64,000 bases of DNA from JAOUGY01 sp963792365. Lineage in GTDB: Bacteria > Actinomycetota > Acidimicrobiia > Spongiisociales > ZC4RG35. Below are positions 18,425-26,263 of the stretch, piece by piece. The stretch's first letter is position 1. Every line of letters starts with the position of its first letter. The translations under genes were made by a program, and so were the position numbers. Where the stretch lies: assembly GCA_963792365.1 (NCBI GenBank), contig CAWBVW010000005.1, forward strand, positions 310,001 through 374,000, read 5' to 3'. The notes under the pieces were generated by a model. That model was given only the letters and a program-made list of their open reading frames with translations. It searched no databases and had not been told where the DNA came from.

Positions 18425-19543
18425 ATGGTGACACACCTCGAAAAGGGGTTCCGGCTCTGCCTGACAGGCGACGTGATGATGGGTCGAGGCATCGACCAGA
18501 TCCTCGGTCATCCGGGCGAGCCGACGATCTACGAGCCGTGGATGAAGTCGGCCGCATCGTATGTGGAGCTGGCCGAGCGACGTTCTGGCTCGATCCCTCG
18601 GCAGGTAGATCACCGATACGTGTGGGGCATGATCCCCGATGAGCTCGCCGGATATGACGCCGATGCGACTATCGCCAATCTGGAGACCGCGGTCACCGAC
18701 CGCGGCCGACCCTGGCCGGGAAAGGGCATCCAATACCGCATGCATCCCGCCAACGTCGATTACCTCGCGCCCCTGGGGGTCGACGTTGTCACGCTCGCCA
18801 ACAATCACGTCCTCGATTGGTCCCAAGAGGGGCTCGTCCAAACCATCGATGTCCTCGAGAAGGCCAGCATCAGCACCGTCGGCGCGGGTCGTGACGAGCG
18901 CGACGCTTGGAAACCTGCAAGATCGTCCACAGCCTCCGGCAATGCCCTGATCCTGGGCGTCGGAACCGGTGACAGCGGGATTCCGCCCGAGTGGGCGGCG
19001 GCCGGAGACAGGGTTGGAGTCGCCTTTCTCCCGGACCTCTCCGATCGTACGATCGACCGAATAGGTGCCATCGTCGATGACTCGAAGAAAAGCGACGATG
19101 TCGTGGTGGTGAGCATTCACTGGGGCGGGAACTGGGGCTTCGAGGTCTCCCGTGCGAGGAGGCGGTTCGCCCACCTGCTCGTCGATCGGGCCGGGGTCCA
19201 CGTCGTCCACGGGCATTCGTCGCACCACCCTCTCGGGATCGAGGCGTATCACGGTCATCTGATCCTCTACGGATGCGGCGATCTGATCAACGACTACGAA
19301 GGTATCCGTGGCCACGAGCACTATCGCGGCGAGCTCGGAGCCCTGTACTTCGCGACAGTGGACCCCGGGACCGGAATCCTCCTCGGACTCGAGCTGCTCC
19401 CGACCAAGATCCACCGATTTCGGCTGAGCCGACCTGATGAGGATGATGTGAGATGGCTTGCAGGCATCCTCGACCGCGAGGGGCGAGCGCTCGGGACACG
19501 GATGCGGCTTTCGGACGAACACCGTCTCATCGTCGAATGGTGA
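18425..19543 (+). CDS. CapA family protein (metallophosphoesterase-like)
   Basis: A 372-residue protein of the CapA/poly-gamma-glutamate synthesis family. It starts MVTHLEKGFRLCLTGDVMMGRG, where TGDVMMGRG is the first metal-binding motif, followed by ATIANLETAVT, the VTLANNHVLDW motif, VVVSIHWGGNWG, and VVHGHSSHHPLGIEAYHGHLILYGCGDLIND, all family hallmarks of a calcineurin-like active site. There is no signal peptide or transmembrane segment, unlike classic CapA, so it is likely cytoplasmic. Homologues occur in actinobacteria outside capsule clusters, and no cap genes flank it. A ggggaagg Shine-Dalgarno precedes the start. Confidence 0.88.
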   Translation: MVTHLEKGFRLCLTGDVMMGRGIDQILGHPGEPTIYEPWMKSAASYVELAERRSGSIPRQVDHRYVWGMIPDELAGYDADATIANLETAVTDRGRPWPGKGIQYRMHPANVDYLAPLGVDVVTLANNHVLDWSQEGLVQTIDVLEKASISTVGAGRDERDAWKPARSSTASGNALILGVGTGDSGIPPEWAAAGDRVGVAFLPDLSDRTIDRIGAIVDDSKKSDDVVVVSIHWGGNWGFEVSRARRRFAHLLVDRAGVHVVHGHSSHHPLGIEAYHGHLILYGCGDLINDYEGIRGHEHYRGELGALYFATVDPGTGILLGLELLPTKIHRFRLSRPDEDDVRWLAGILDREGRALGTRMRLSDEHRLIVEW

Positions 19544-19749
19544 GCTCAAGTCGACCGCAGGCCCACCGAGGTAGAACCCGTGATCATGGTCATTTGCCCC
19601 TCCGGCCGATCACCCGAGCCGCCATCACATCGAGGCCACCGTGGACGGCGACAGCACCAGGCCTCACGATCCGTACGTTCGGTCCGTCGTAACCGGTGGT
19701 CCTCTACGGTGGGGCCTGATCTCCGATGAGCATCCCGGCGGCGAGCTGC

Positions 19750-20985
19750 TCACCTTGCGCCCCGTTGGCTCGGTTCCCCGGCCGACGTACCTATTCTGGA
19801 ACGAAGTACCGCAGCCGACAACAGCACCAGGGCGCCGGACCCGACCATCACCGCCCGGGCGGGATCACCGATCATGTCGAGATCCCCGAGGCTGTCGGCG
19901 GCAAGCCCGGCGGCGAGGGCCCCGACCGCCAAGGCCACTCGGACGCCCATGTGGAATGCGCCGATCGCCAGCAGCTGATCCGCCGGACGCAGATCGACCT
20001 GGAGAAGCGTGAGACCAGACACGATCGCAAAGGCTCCCGATGCCCCGAACACGAGGGCCAGGACGAACGCGAGGGGTACGCTCGGAGCGAGACCCATCAT
20101 CACCTGCACCAGACCCATTCCGGCCACACCGGCCCGAACCGGCCACGCACCCTCCGTACCGACTGACTGCCGGAGCACCAGACCGGCCACGGCGCCGAGC
20201 CCGAAGACCAACACCATGATCCCGAACTCCCGGTCTGTTGCACTGAGTGACTCCCGGACGAAAGCGATACCGAGGGAGAACATCGACCCGATGCCGATCG
20301 AGGCGGCCATCACCGTTGGGAGCGTGGCCCGGACCCTGGGCACGCGCCCGACATCCCGGAGACGCACGTGTCCGCCTGTCTCGGGAGCCAGATCGGGGTG
20401 ATCTGGAATTTGGTGGATCGTCCTGATCACCATCATCGAGATCAGGAAGGTGCCACCGTCGAGCCAGAACGCCAATGCCTGCCCGCCACCGACCGACGAG
20501 TTCAGGGAGGCGATGGCGGTGAAGGCGCCAGCCCCAAGCGGGATGCCGACGTAGGTCGCGGCCAGGACGATTCCATTGGCGACTGGAAGTTCAGAACGCT
20601 TGACCGTGTCACGAATCGATGCGTCACGGGCAGTGATCGCGAGGACCGTGGCCACCTCGATGACCAAAGCCAACGGATAGACCCACAACAACGAACGCAC
20701 CAGCGGGATGGCGATCACCGCCGCGGCACGAATGGCATCGAGGCCCACGAGCAACGGTCGGCGACCCCATCTCCTCCCCACGGCGCCGAACAGTGGTCCG
20801 GCCAGGGCGGCCGGGAGCATGCGAAGGGCGAGGACGCCTCCCACCGCGGCTGCGGAGCCCGAAAGGTCAAGCACCAACGCCATGAGCGCGAACGTCGCCA
20901 GCCAATCCCCGAACGAGGACACGAACTGGGCCCCGATCAGTCTGCGGAACCCGGTCGCCCGAACGACATCGGCCAGCGGTTCCAT
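19750..20985 (-). CDS. MFS transporter
   Basis: A 411-residue permease with twelve predicted helices. The first cytoplasmic loop carries the MFS signature GAVGRRWGRRPLL, and an ITARDASIRDTVKRSELPVAN loop joins the two halves. The N-terminal RRLIGAQFVSSFGDWLATFAL is characteristic of MFS proteins related to macrolide or drug efflux (enterobactin exporter-like/MFS_3). The start is close to a -10-like TACGGT six bases upstream, so the message may be leaderless. It diverges from plsY across 47 bases. Substrate unknown. Confidence 0.9.
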   Translation of the reverse strand: MEPLADVVRATGFRRLIGAQFVSSFGDWLATFALMALVLDLSGSAAAVGGVLALRMLPAALAGPLFGAVGRRWGRRPLLVGLDAIRAAAVIAIPLVRSLLWVYPLALVIEVATVLAITARDASIRDTVKRSELPVANGIVLAATYVGIPLGAGAFTAIASLNSSVGGGQALAFWLDGGTFLISMMVIRTIHQIPDHPDLAPETGGHVRLRDVGRVPRVRATLPTVMAASIGIGSMFSLGIAFVRESLSATDREFGIMVLVFGLGAVAGLVLRQSVGTEGAWPVRAGVAGMGLVQVMMGLAPSVPLAFVLALVFGASGAFAIVSGLTLLQVDLRPADQLLAIGAFHMGVRVALAVGALAAGLAADSLGDLDMIGDPARAVMVGSGALVLLSAAVLRSRIGTSAGEPSQRGAR

Positions 20986-20991
20986 GACTCA

Positions 20992-21025
20992 ACCGTATAC
21001 GCGCCCGCCGGCCGCGGCATAGGAT
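20992..21025. promoter_or_regulatory. Divergent leaderless-type -10 elements, MFS transporter and plsY
   Basis: On the minus strand TACGGT (20992-20997) lies six bases before the transporter ATG; on the plus strand TAGGAT (21020-21025) lies seven bases before the plsY ATG. Both fit the TANNNT-N6-8-start pattern of leaderless transcripts, and neither gene has a Shine-Dalgarno. No clear -35 boxes. Confidence 0.5.
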
Positions 21026-21032
21026 CGGAAGT

Positions 21033-21674
21033 ATGAAGATGGCCCGCCGAGCGCCGGATTGGGCGGTTCTGACGATCTCGTATCTGTGCGGCGCCGTCCC
21101 ATTCTCAGGGCTCATCGCCGTCGAGGCACGAGGCGTCGATCTTCGCACAGTGGGCACCGGAACTGTCTCCGGCACCGGGCTGTTCCGGATCGCCGGCCTC
21201 CGATACCTCCTGGTGGGCGGCGCTCTGGATGTCGCCAAGGGAACCATCGGGCCGCTTCTAGCCGGGCCAGATCGCCCAGAGCTCGCCCGGCGCGCCGGCG
21301 GCGCCACGGTGGTGGGCCACAACTGGTCGGTGTTCCTGCAGGGAGCCGGGGGGCGAGGGATCTCGCCGGCGATGGGCTCGTTGCTCGTCAATGGCTGGGA
21401 GGGGTCGCTTCACCTCCTGGCGGCCCTTGCGGTCGGCAAACTCTCCAAGGCCACCTCCTTGGGTGCCTTCGCCGGATACGTCACGCTGGGGGAGGTTCTG
21501 GTGCGTGGAGGTCGTCCGCAGGGCCGACGCATCGCAGGATGGCTGATCGCTCCGATGCTGGTGAAGCGGGTCCTCGGCAACTCTCCGCCCACCTCGAAGC
21601 GGGTCGCCCTGATTCGCCTGTTCTTCGATCAGGACGCCCCGCAGTGGCCGCGGTGGGTTGGAGGGGTGTCATGA
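21033..21674 (+). CDS. plsY: Glycerol-3-phosphate acyltransferase PlsY-like
   Basis: A 213-residue membrane protein of the PlsY/YgiH family, which transfers acyl groups from acyl-phosphate to glycerol-3-phosphate in phospholipid synthesis. It has the family order: a first helix LTISYLCGAVPFSGLIA, a cytoplasmic motif VDLRTVGTGTVSGTGLFRIAG (canonical GSGN.GATN), DVAKG at the end of helix 2, and GHNWSVFLQGAGGRGISPA (canonical GH.fPvfl.fkGGKGvaT). Both glycine-rich motifs are present but diverge at several normally invariant positions, so substrate or activity may have shifted. It overlaps the DegV-family gene by four bases (ATGA). Confidence 0.8.
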   Translation: MKMARRAPDWAVLTISYLCGAVPFSGLIAVEARGVDLRTVGTGTVSGTGLFRIAGLRYLLVGGALDVAKGTIGPLLAGPDRPELARRAGGATVVGHNWSVFLQGAGGRGISPAMGSLLVNGWEGSLHLLAALAVGKLSKATSLGAFAGYVTLGEVLVRGGRPQGRRIAGWLIAPMLVKRVLGNSPPTSKRVALIRLFFDQDAPQWPRWVGGVS

Positions 21675-22501
21675 CGGTCCTCGTCGTGACCGACTCTGCC
21701 GCAACCATCCCGGCCGAGCTTGTATCGCGCCTGCCGATCGCCATCGTGCCTCTCGAGGTCATCGTCGATGGAGTAGCCCACCTCGACGGCGAGATCCCCG
21801 TGGCGGAGTTGCTGGGTCACGAAGATGTCAGCACCTCCGGGCCGACCCCTGCTCGGTTCCTCGAGGTCTATGAGGGGCGTGCCGGGGACGATGGCGTGTT
21901 GGTACTGACCGTTTCAGCGGAGCTCGGGTCGGGGACCATCACCGCCGCCCGGGCGGCAGCCGTCGCATCGAGCCGTTCGGTTCGGGTGGTTGATACGGCA
22001 ACTGCCGCCGGTGCCGAAGGTCTAGTCGTACTCGCGGCCGCCCGGGTGGCGGAGACGGGGGCCGACCTCGATGCAGTCGAAGAACGAGGCCGGTTCGTAG
22101 CAGATCGCGTCCGTCTGGTGGCGAGCCTTCCCGACCTGTCCCGCCTCGCCCAATCCGGGCATGTCCCGGGTGCAGGCGCCTGGGCGGCCAACCTCGTCGG
22201 CCTGCGCCCGGTCATCTCGCTCCGGCATGGGTCGGTGCGTCCGCTTCGCCCCGCACTGAGTGAGGAGGCGTCGGTCTGCCACATGATGGACGCATGGCGA
22301 CGAACCCGACCGCCCGGCCGGGCCCGCCTCCACGTTGCGGCGCTCCACGCCCTCGTCCCCGACAAGGCTGCACACCTCCTCGACCTCATCCGTGACGAGG
22401 TGAAACCCGCTACCTCCTTCGTCGGCTCGTTCAGCACCGGGATGATCGTCCACAGCGGGTCGGGCCTCACCGGGCTCGCCTGGTGGTGGGAAGAAGTTTG
22501 A
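21671..22501 (+). CDS. DegV family fatty acid-binding protein
   Basis: A 276-residue protein. It begins MTVLVVTDSAATIPAELV and has the DegV landmarks: VPLEVIVDGVAHLDGEI, TSGPTPARFLEVYE (serine contacting the fatty acid carboxylate), VLTVSAELGSGTITAARAA, DTATAAGAEGLVVLAAAR, and the C-terminal GLRPVISLRHG and FSTGMIVHSGSG segments. DegV/FakB proteins bind a fatty acid and present it to the FakA kinase that makes acyl-phosphate. This is notable next to PlsY, which consumes acyl-phosphate: the coupled pair (ATGA overlap) fits exogenous or recycled fatty acid use. No fakA is in the window. Confidence 0.88.
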   Translation: MTVLVVTDSAATIPAELVSRLPIAIVPLEVIVDGVAHLDGEIPVAELLGHEDVSTSGPTPARFLEVYEGRAGDDGVLVLTVSAELGSGTITAARAAAVASSRSVRVVDTATAAGAEGLVVLAAARVAETGADLDAVEERGRFVADRVRLVASLPDLSRLAQSGHVPGAGAWAANLVGLRPVISLRHGSVRPLRPALSEEASVCHMMDAWRRTRPPGRARLHVAALHALVPDKAAHLLDLIRDEVKPATSFVGSFSTGMIVHSGSGLTGLAWWWEEV

Positions 22502-22513
22502 CGCCGGCGGCAG

Positions 22514-23263
22514 TCAAGGCGTCGACCAGGCCGTGCGTCCGAGCACCCACGCCACTGACTCGAGAACCGCCGGTATCCCAAGGTGGTGGTAGGCATGTCC
22601 CATCCCTGGGACGAGATCCAGCCTGCTTGGCGCGGTCCCTGCAGCCGCCAGCGTGTATGCCTCCCCGGCGGGAACGATGCGATCTGCTTCACCATGGACG
22701 ATGGCAAGCGGCGCCACGATACCTCTGGCAGCCTCCTCCGGTGAAGGCGGACTCGCCCACTCGGGATGGACTCGGACGCCCAGCGCCCGTTTCGCCAGCG
22801 CTCTCCCCGCCCCTGTCCTCGTGAGCCCGGCGGCCAGCACCGCCTTGACACTCCTGGGAAGCTTCCATCGCGCCGGAGTGCTGACTGCGACTACCCCGTC
22901 TACGTCGCCGTGCTCGGATGCATGACGCACGACGGCGATGCCCCCCATGGATGCGCCAACGGTCACCACTCGATCGGCCGACTTTCGTGCCTCGGCCACC
23001 GCGGCGGCAACGTCATGACGCTCGAGATCTCCGAGGGTGCACAGTCCCCCAGATGAGTGATGACCGCGACCGTCGTACGACAACACCCGATAGCCGTCGG
23101 CGGACAGTGCCTCCGCCACGTTCACAACCTCGGGGTGGTCCTTGCTACCCGAAAACCCATGAACCAACACCACCGTTGCGACGGGGTCGACGGACGCCGG
23201 CCAGGTCCGAGTCGACAAGACGACGCCGTCGATCGTGTGGATGATCCCGTTGCGTGACGACAT
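22514..23263 (-). CDS. Alpha/beta hydrolase, lysophospholipase-like
   Basis: A 249-residue hydrolase starting MSSRNGIIHTIDGVVLSTRTW. Motifs: VVLVHGFSGSKDHPE (oxyanion HGF), LSYDGRGHHSSGG, the nucleophile elbow VGASMGG, the acidic residue in IVHGEADRIVP and the histidine in VPGMGHAYHHLG. The order and GADRIVP/E-type strand are typical of serine aminopeptidase S33 and lysophospholipase-like enzymes. Its start overlaps the stop of the upstream membrane protein gene (TGATG at 23261-23265), so the two are translationally coupled. Located in the cytoplasm; lipid or ester substrate probable but not shown. Confidence 0.87.
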   Translation of the reverse strand: MSSRNGIIHTIDGVVLSTRTWPASVDPVATVVLVHGFSGSKDHPEVVNVAEALSADGYRVLSYDGRGHHSSGGLCTLGDLERHDVAAAVAEARKSADRVVTVGASMGGIAVVRHASEHGDVDGVVAVSTPARWKLPRSVKAVLAAGLTRTGAGRALAKRALGVRVHPEWASPPSPEEAARGIVAPLAIVHGEADRIVPAGEAYTLAAAGTAPSRLDLVPGMGHAYHHLGIPAVLESVAWVLGRTAWSTP

Positions 23264-23913
23264 CAGACGGCCGCCGGGAGTCCTGCCTCGGCGTGGAGTC
23301 CGTTCGTGCGCAGCACCCGGTTGAACCACACCATCGACCCACCAATGGCCGGTGCCATCACGAGAACTGTGGCGACGGTTTTGGCGGCGAGGAACACGTC
23401 CACCGGTTGACTGACCAGCAGCCAGCCGGCGAGCCCCGCATTCACGAGCTGGACCACACCAAACAGCAGCGTGATCCGTGCGAAGTAGCGCTTTATCTCC
23501 GGATGCGTCCAGAAGGCATCCGGCATCGGGAGGAAGTCACCCGCCAGCCGTGATGCCAGCGGCCTTCCGATCGCCACCGATGCCAGGAAAGCAACCGCCA
23601 CCACAACCGCACCCAGCGTCGGCTGGAGAAAATACAGGAAGACACTGTTGCTGGCCGCCGCCACTGCGGTCCGTGCCGTGACGCCCATCGCTCCCAGCAC
23701 GAGAAGCCCCGGGACCGGGCGGCGAGCCGCGACTCGAAGAGCGACGGCGGCCCATGACCAGGCGAGAGCCGACAGCACCGCCGGCCAGATACCCGCCATC
23801 CACAACACGGCGTAGAAGATCGCCAGCGGCGCCAGGATCCCTTCCACCACTTTGGGGACTGCCTGACGGGCGATCGATCGGAAACGCGGCACACAGAACT
23901 GGCGGGCCTCCAC
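23263..23913 (-). CDS. Multi-pass membrane protein, VC0807-like
   Basis: About 216 residues with six hydrophobic helices. The pattern RSIARQAVPKVVEGILAPLAIFYAVLW at the start, a central AVAAASNSVFLYFLQPTLGAV helix and the late WTHPEIKRYFARITLLFGVVQL region resemble the VC0807 family of uncharacterised bacterial membrane proteins. The start is taken as GTG at 23913 with gaggaaggtcc before it; a second GTG at 23892 is possible, and the open frame continues further upstream without coding character. It is coupled to the downstream hydrolase. The association with a lysophospholipase-like enzyme hints at a lipid-related role, which is inference. Confidence 0.72.
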   Translation of the reverse strand: MEARQFCVPRFRSIARQAVPKVVEGILAPLAIFYAVLWMAGIWPAVLSALAWSWAAVALRVAARRPVPGLLVLGAMGVTARTAVAAASNSVFLYFLQPTLGAVVVAVAFLASVAIGRPLASRLAGDFLPMPDAFWTHPEIKRYFARITLLFGVVQLVNAGLAGWLLVSQPVDVFLAAKTVATVLVMAPAIGGSMVWFNRVLRTNGLHAEAGLPAAV

Positions 23914-24505
23914 GGACCTTCCTCGAGATCGGAGCGTCGACCGAACTGGTCGACGAGAGCAGAGTACCCCTGTTTCTGACCCTTGCCAGATCTCCGGCTT
24001 GCCACGAAGTCGTCTCGGGACACAGAGCAGGGAGCCTCCCACTCTTCACGGCACAACGCATGAGTGGGAAGTTGCGACCACTCGGCGTCGGCGAAGGCAG
24101 ATCGACAACGACGTGTCCTGTTGGAACCACATGCAACGAAGACCCGATACGGCAATCCCTGTGGTGACTCGAAGCGCGGCCAGGCGTATCTGGAGATGTT
24201 TCTTGGCGGACAAGGCCCTACCCCGAGCTACGGGGCATCACTGGATACGTCCTTGCAGGCGACTTCGAGGAGAACCCCCAACATCCACCGATCGGGATAT
24301 GTGGCTCACAGCCCGTGCCTGGGCCATTCGTGGCGTGGCCCGAACAGGGGACGGCGAGCCGGGCCCCGGGCTTTGTGGCATCCGGACTTGCGGGCCCTGC
24401 CCGACCGAGATCGCCCCGGCTTGGCGACCTTCTCGGGGACCACTCGACCACACAGCTGCCGCGGCCCGGTGGCGGCCGTCCGGCACCATCCCACCGAGAC
24501 CAGTC
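23914..24505. other. Intergenic stretch, no gene seen
   Basis: About 590 bases between two minus-strand genes. Several open frames on both strands are proline-, arginine- and glycine-rich and look like noise. No RNA gene or hairpin recognised. The promoter of the 23913 membrane protein gene should lie at its left end. Confidence 0.45.
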
Positions 24506-25486
24506 CTATGGGAGATGAGTGGTGCCGGTGCCGTTGTCGAGCACACCGTCGATGCCATTGTCGAACGTGTCGTTGTAGAAGAGAGCAGTGTCATCAGCTC
24601 CAGTCATCACGTTGATGCCCCAACCACCGTTCTCGTGTGACTGATTGCGCTCGACCCGCGTACGGTCGCCGGCGATTCGGATGCCGTCACGTATGTTGGC
24701 AAACACCTGATTGCGGAGAACCACCGCGTCATCAGCCGAGTCCTTGATGAAGATCCCGACCTCGTTTCCGGACACCTTGTTTCGCGCAACGGTTACACCG
24801 TCGGACTCGGCATCAACCTGAATCCCGGTTTCCCACGCGCCGGACACGTCGTTCTTGGACACAGTGGTCAGGTGGGCACCAACGAAGACCGCGATCCCCC
24901 ATCTCGCCCCGTTGACAACGTTGCGGTCGATCAGATTCCTGTCGGCGAGGTCCGAGACCGTGATGCCGATGAGGTTGCCCTGGGTCACAAGGTTCTGGGT
25001 CACCACGTTGTCGTCCGATCCCGCACCGTTGACACGGATCCCGTCGAGGAAGCTGAGCGAGATCGAGTTCTTCTCGATCACGTTCGCCGATGCGTTGGCG
25101 AGATTGATCCCCCGTGTGGTCTCGACCACGGTGAGGCGGGAAACGTGGTTGCCCGTCGTGGAGTCGAGGACGACGCCCTCGGAGAACTGCGCGATGGTGC
25201 CGTTGCGGATGGTCAGGTTGCTCACGCCCGGCGGCACTCTGACGCCGGCCCCGCCTGAGTCCGTGCCCGGGGGTTCGTCACCGTCGATGGTGTAGCCGCC
25301 GAGGTTGATCGTGATTCCCGACGTGCCGACAATCAGCCCATCTCCCGGGCAGTCGACGAGATCGTGGGTCAATGTGAAGTCTCCGTTGATCGTGGCTCCA
25401 CACGACACGCCGTTCGACGCTGCGGCAACCCCCGGAATCACGGCCGATACAGCCGCCAACACAATCGCTACCGTCCAGCGTCTCAT
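24506..25486 (-). CDS. Secreted parallel beta-helix (NosD/PbH1-repeat) protein
   Basis: A 326-residue exported protein. The signal peptide MRRWTVAIVLAAVSAVIPGVAAAS is preceded by a clear Shine-Dalgarno (gggaggagcag). The body is built from ~22-residue PbH1 repeats of a right-handed parallel beta-helix, with recurring N.I..N.....GI.V-type rungs such as NVIEKNSISLSFLDGIRV, NVVTQNLVTQGNLIGITV and NLIDRNVVNGARWGIAVF. Such folds are found in carbohydrate-processing enzymes (NosD, alginate epimerases, pectin lyases) and in adhesins, but no catalytic residues stand out. Two N-terminal cysteines may form a disulfide. Role unknown; likely extracellular. Confidence 0.85.
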   Translation of the reverse strand: MRRWTVAIVLAAVSAVIPGVAAASNGVSCGATINGDFTLTHDLVDCPGDGLIVGTSGITINLGGYTIDGDEPPGTDSGGAGVRVPPGVSNLTIRNGTIAQFSEGVVLDSTTGNHVSRLTVVETTRGINLANASANVIEKNSISLSFLDGIRVNGAGSDDNVVTQNLVTQGNLIGITVSDLADRNLIDRNVVNGARWGIAVFVGAHLTTVSKNDVSGAWETGIQVDAESDGVTVARNKVSGNEVGIFIKDSADDAVVLRNQVFANIRDGIRIAGDRTRVERNQSHENGGWGINVMTGADDTALFYNDTFDNGIDGVLDNGTGTTHLP

Positions 25487-25639
25487 GAGCTGCTCCTCCC
25501 TCGATCTTCGGCCCGCGGCAAACACACCGTCACGCCGTTCCCCGGACACTGCCGGCGTCTTCTGCCCCTTCCTACCCTAGACAGGGAGTTCTACGGGGGC
25601 CCCTGCTCTGATCGGAACGATCGGGAGTTCATGAGCGGC

Positions 25640-26078
25640 AGCTTGTGAGACGTTCATGCTGATGCGCAACCGCGAGATCTATCTGCTCCACAGGATCATG
25701 GCGGTCGTCCCACTCTTCGGCAGAGGACGGGCATTCACAAGGCGCCTCGGCGGCTGATGATCGTGACCGCCCATGCTCGAAGCCCTCCGAACGCGACTCG
25801 ATCGGTGCCGGCTCGGCAAGACCCTCGGTCCACCATGCAGCGGAAATGGACGGTCTGACCACGATGGATGGACCGGGCGGTCAGACGTCGCGTGGATCAC
25901 CTTGTACGCGGACAAGGCCGCCCTTCTCAATGTGCTCGGCATCGACGACGACAGCACGATCTACACGATGCTGATCGATCGGGAGGGCACTGTCCTCTGG
26001 CGCATGTCGGGCCTCCTCGACTCCGAGAAGGAGAAAGCTCTCTCAGACTTCCTCCAAGCCCGCCCCAACTCAGACTGA
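25640..26078 (+). pseudogene. Fragment of a thioredoxin-fold (ATP10-like) protein
   Basis: The frame 25773-26078 ends with a protein-like stretch VAWITLYADKAALLNVLGID, DDSTIYTMLIDREGTVLWR, MSGLLDSEKEKALSDFLQA. This layout (YTDK.A.....LGI.D..TI..LLVDR.G.VLWR) matches the C-terminal half of thioredoxin-like proteins related to ATP10. Upstream codons are not protein-like and the N-terminal half cannot be recovered in one frame; pieces lie in other frames back to about 25640. The 25487-25640 stretch before it holds only the promoter side of the beta-helix gene. Best read as a degenerate gene. Confidence 0.4.
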
Positions 26079-26251
26079 CCCCCGCATTCCTCTCGACGTC
26101 CGACGGGTCGCCTGACTCGCAGGAGCCTGAACTCGAAGGCAACCTCGCACGCGGCCGAAAGCCTCATCGGTTGATCTGAATGAGCATGTCGATTGCCTAG
26201 GGGGTCGAGGCAATCTGCCCTTCCACGCTGGTTCACCAACCTCGCACCCCC

Positions 26252-26257
26252 TATGGT
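26252..26257 (+). promoter_or_regulatory. -10-like TATGGT, leaderless-type
   Basis: TATGGT lies six bases before the ATG of the molybdenum hydroxylase gene, which has no Shine-Dalgarno. This fits a leaderless transcript. No good -35. Confidence 0.4.
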
Positions 26258-26263
26258 CGCTTC

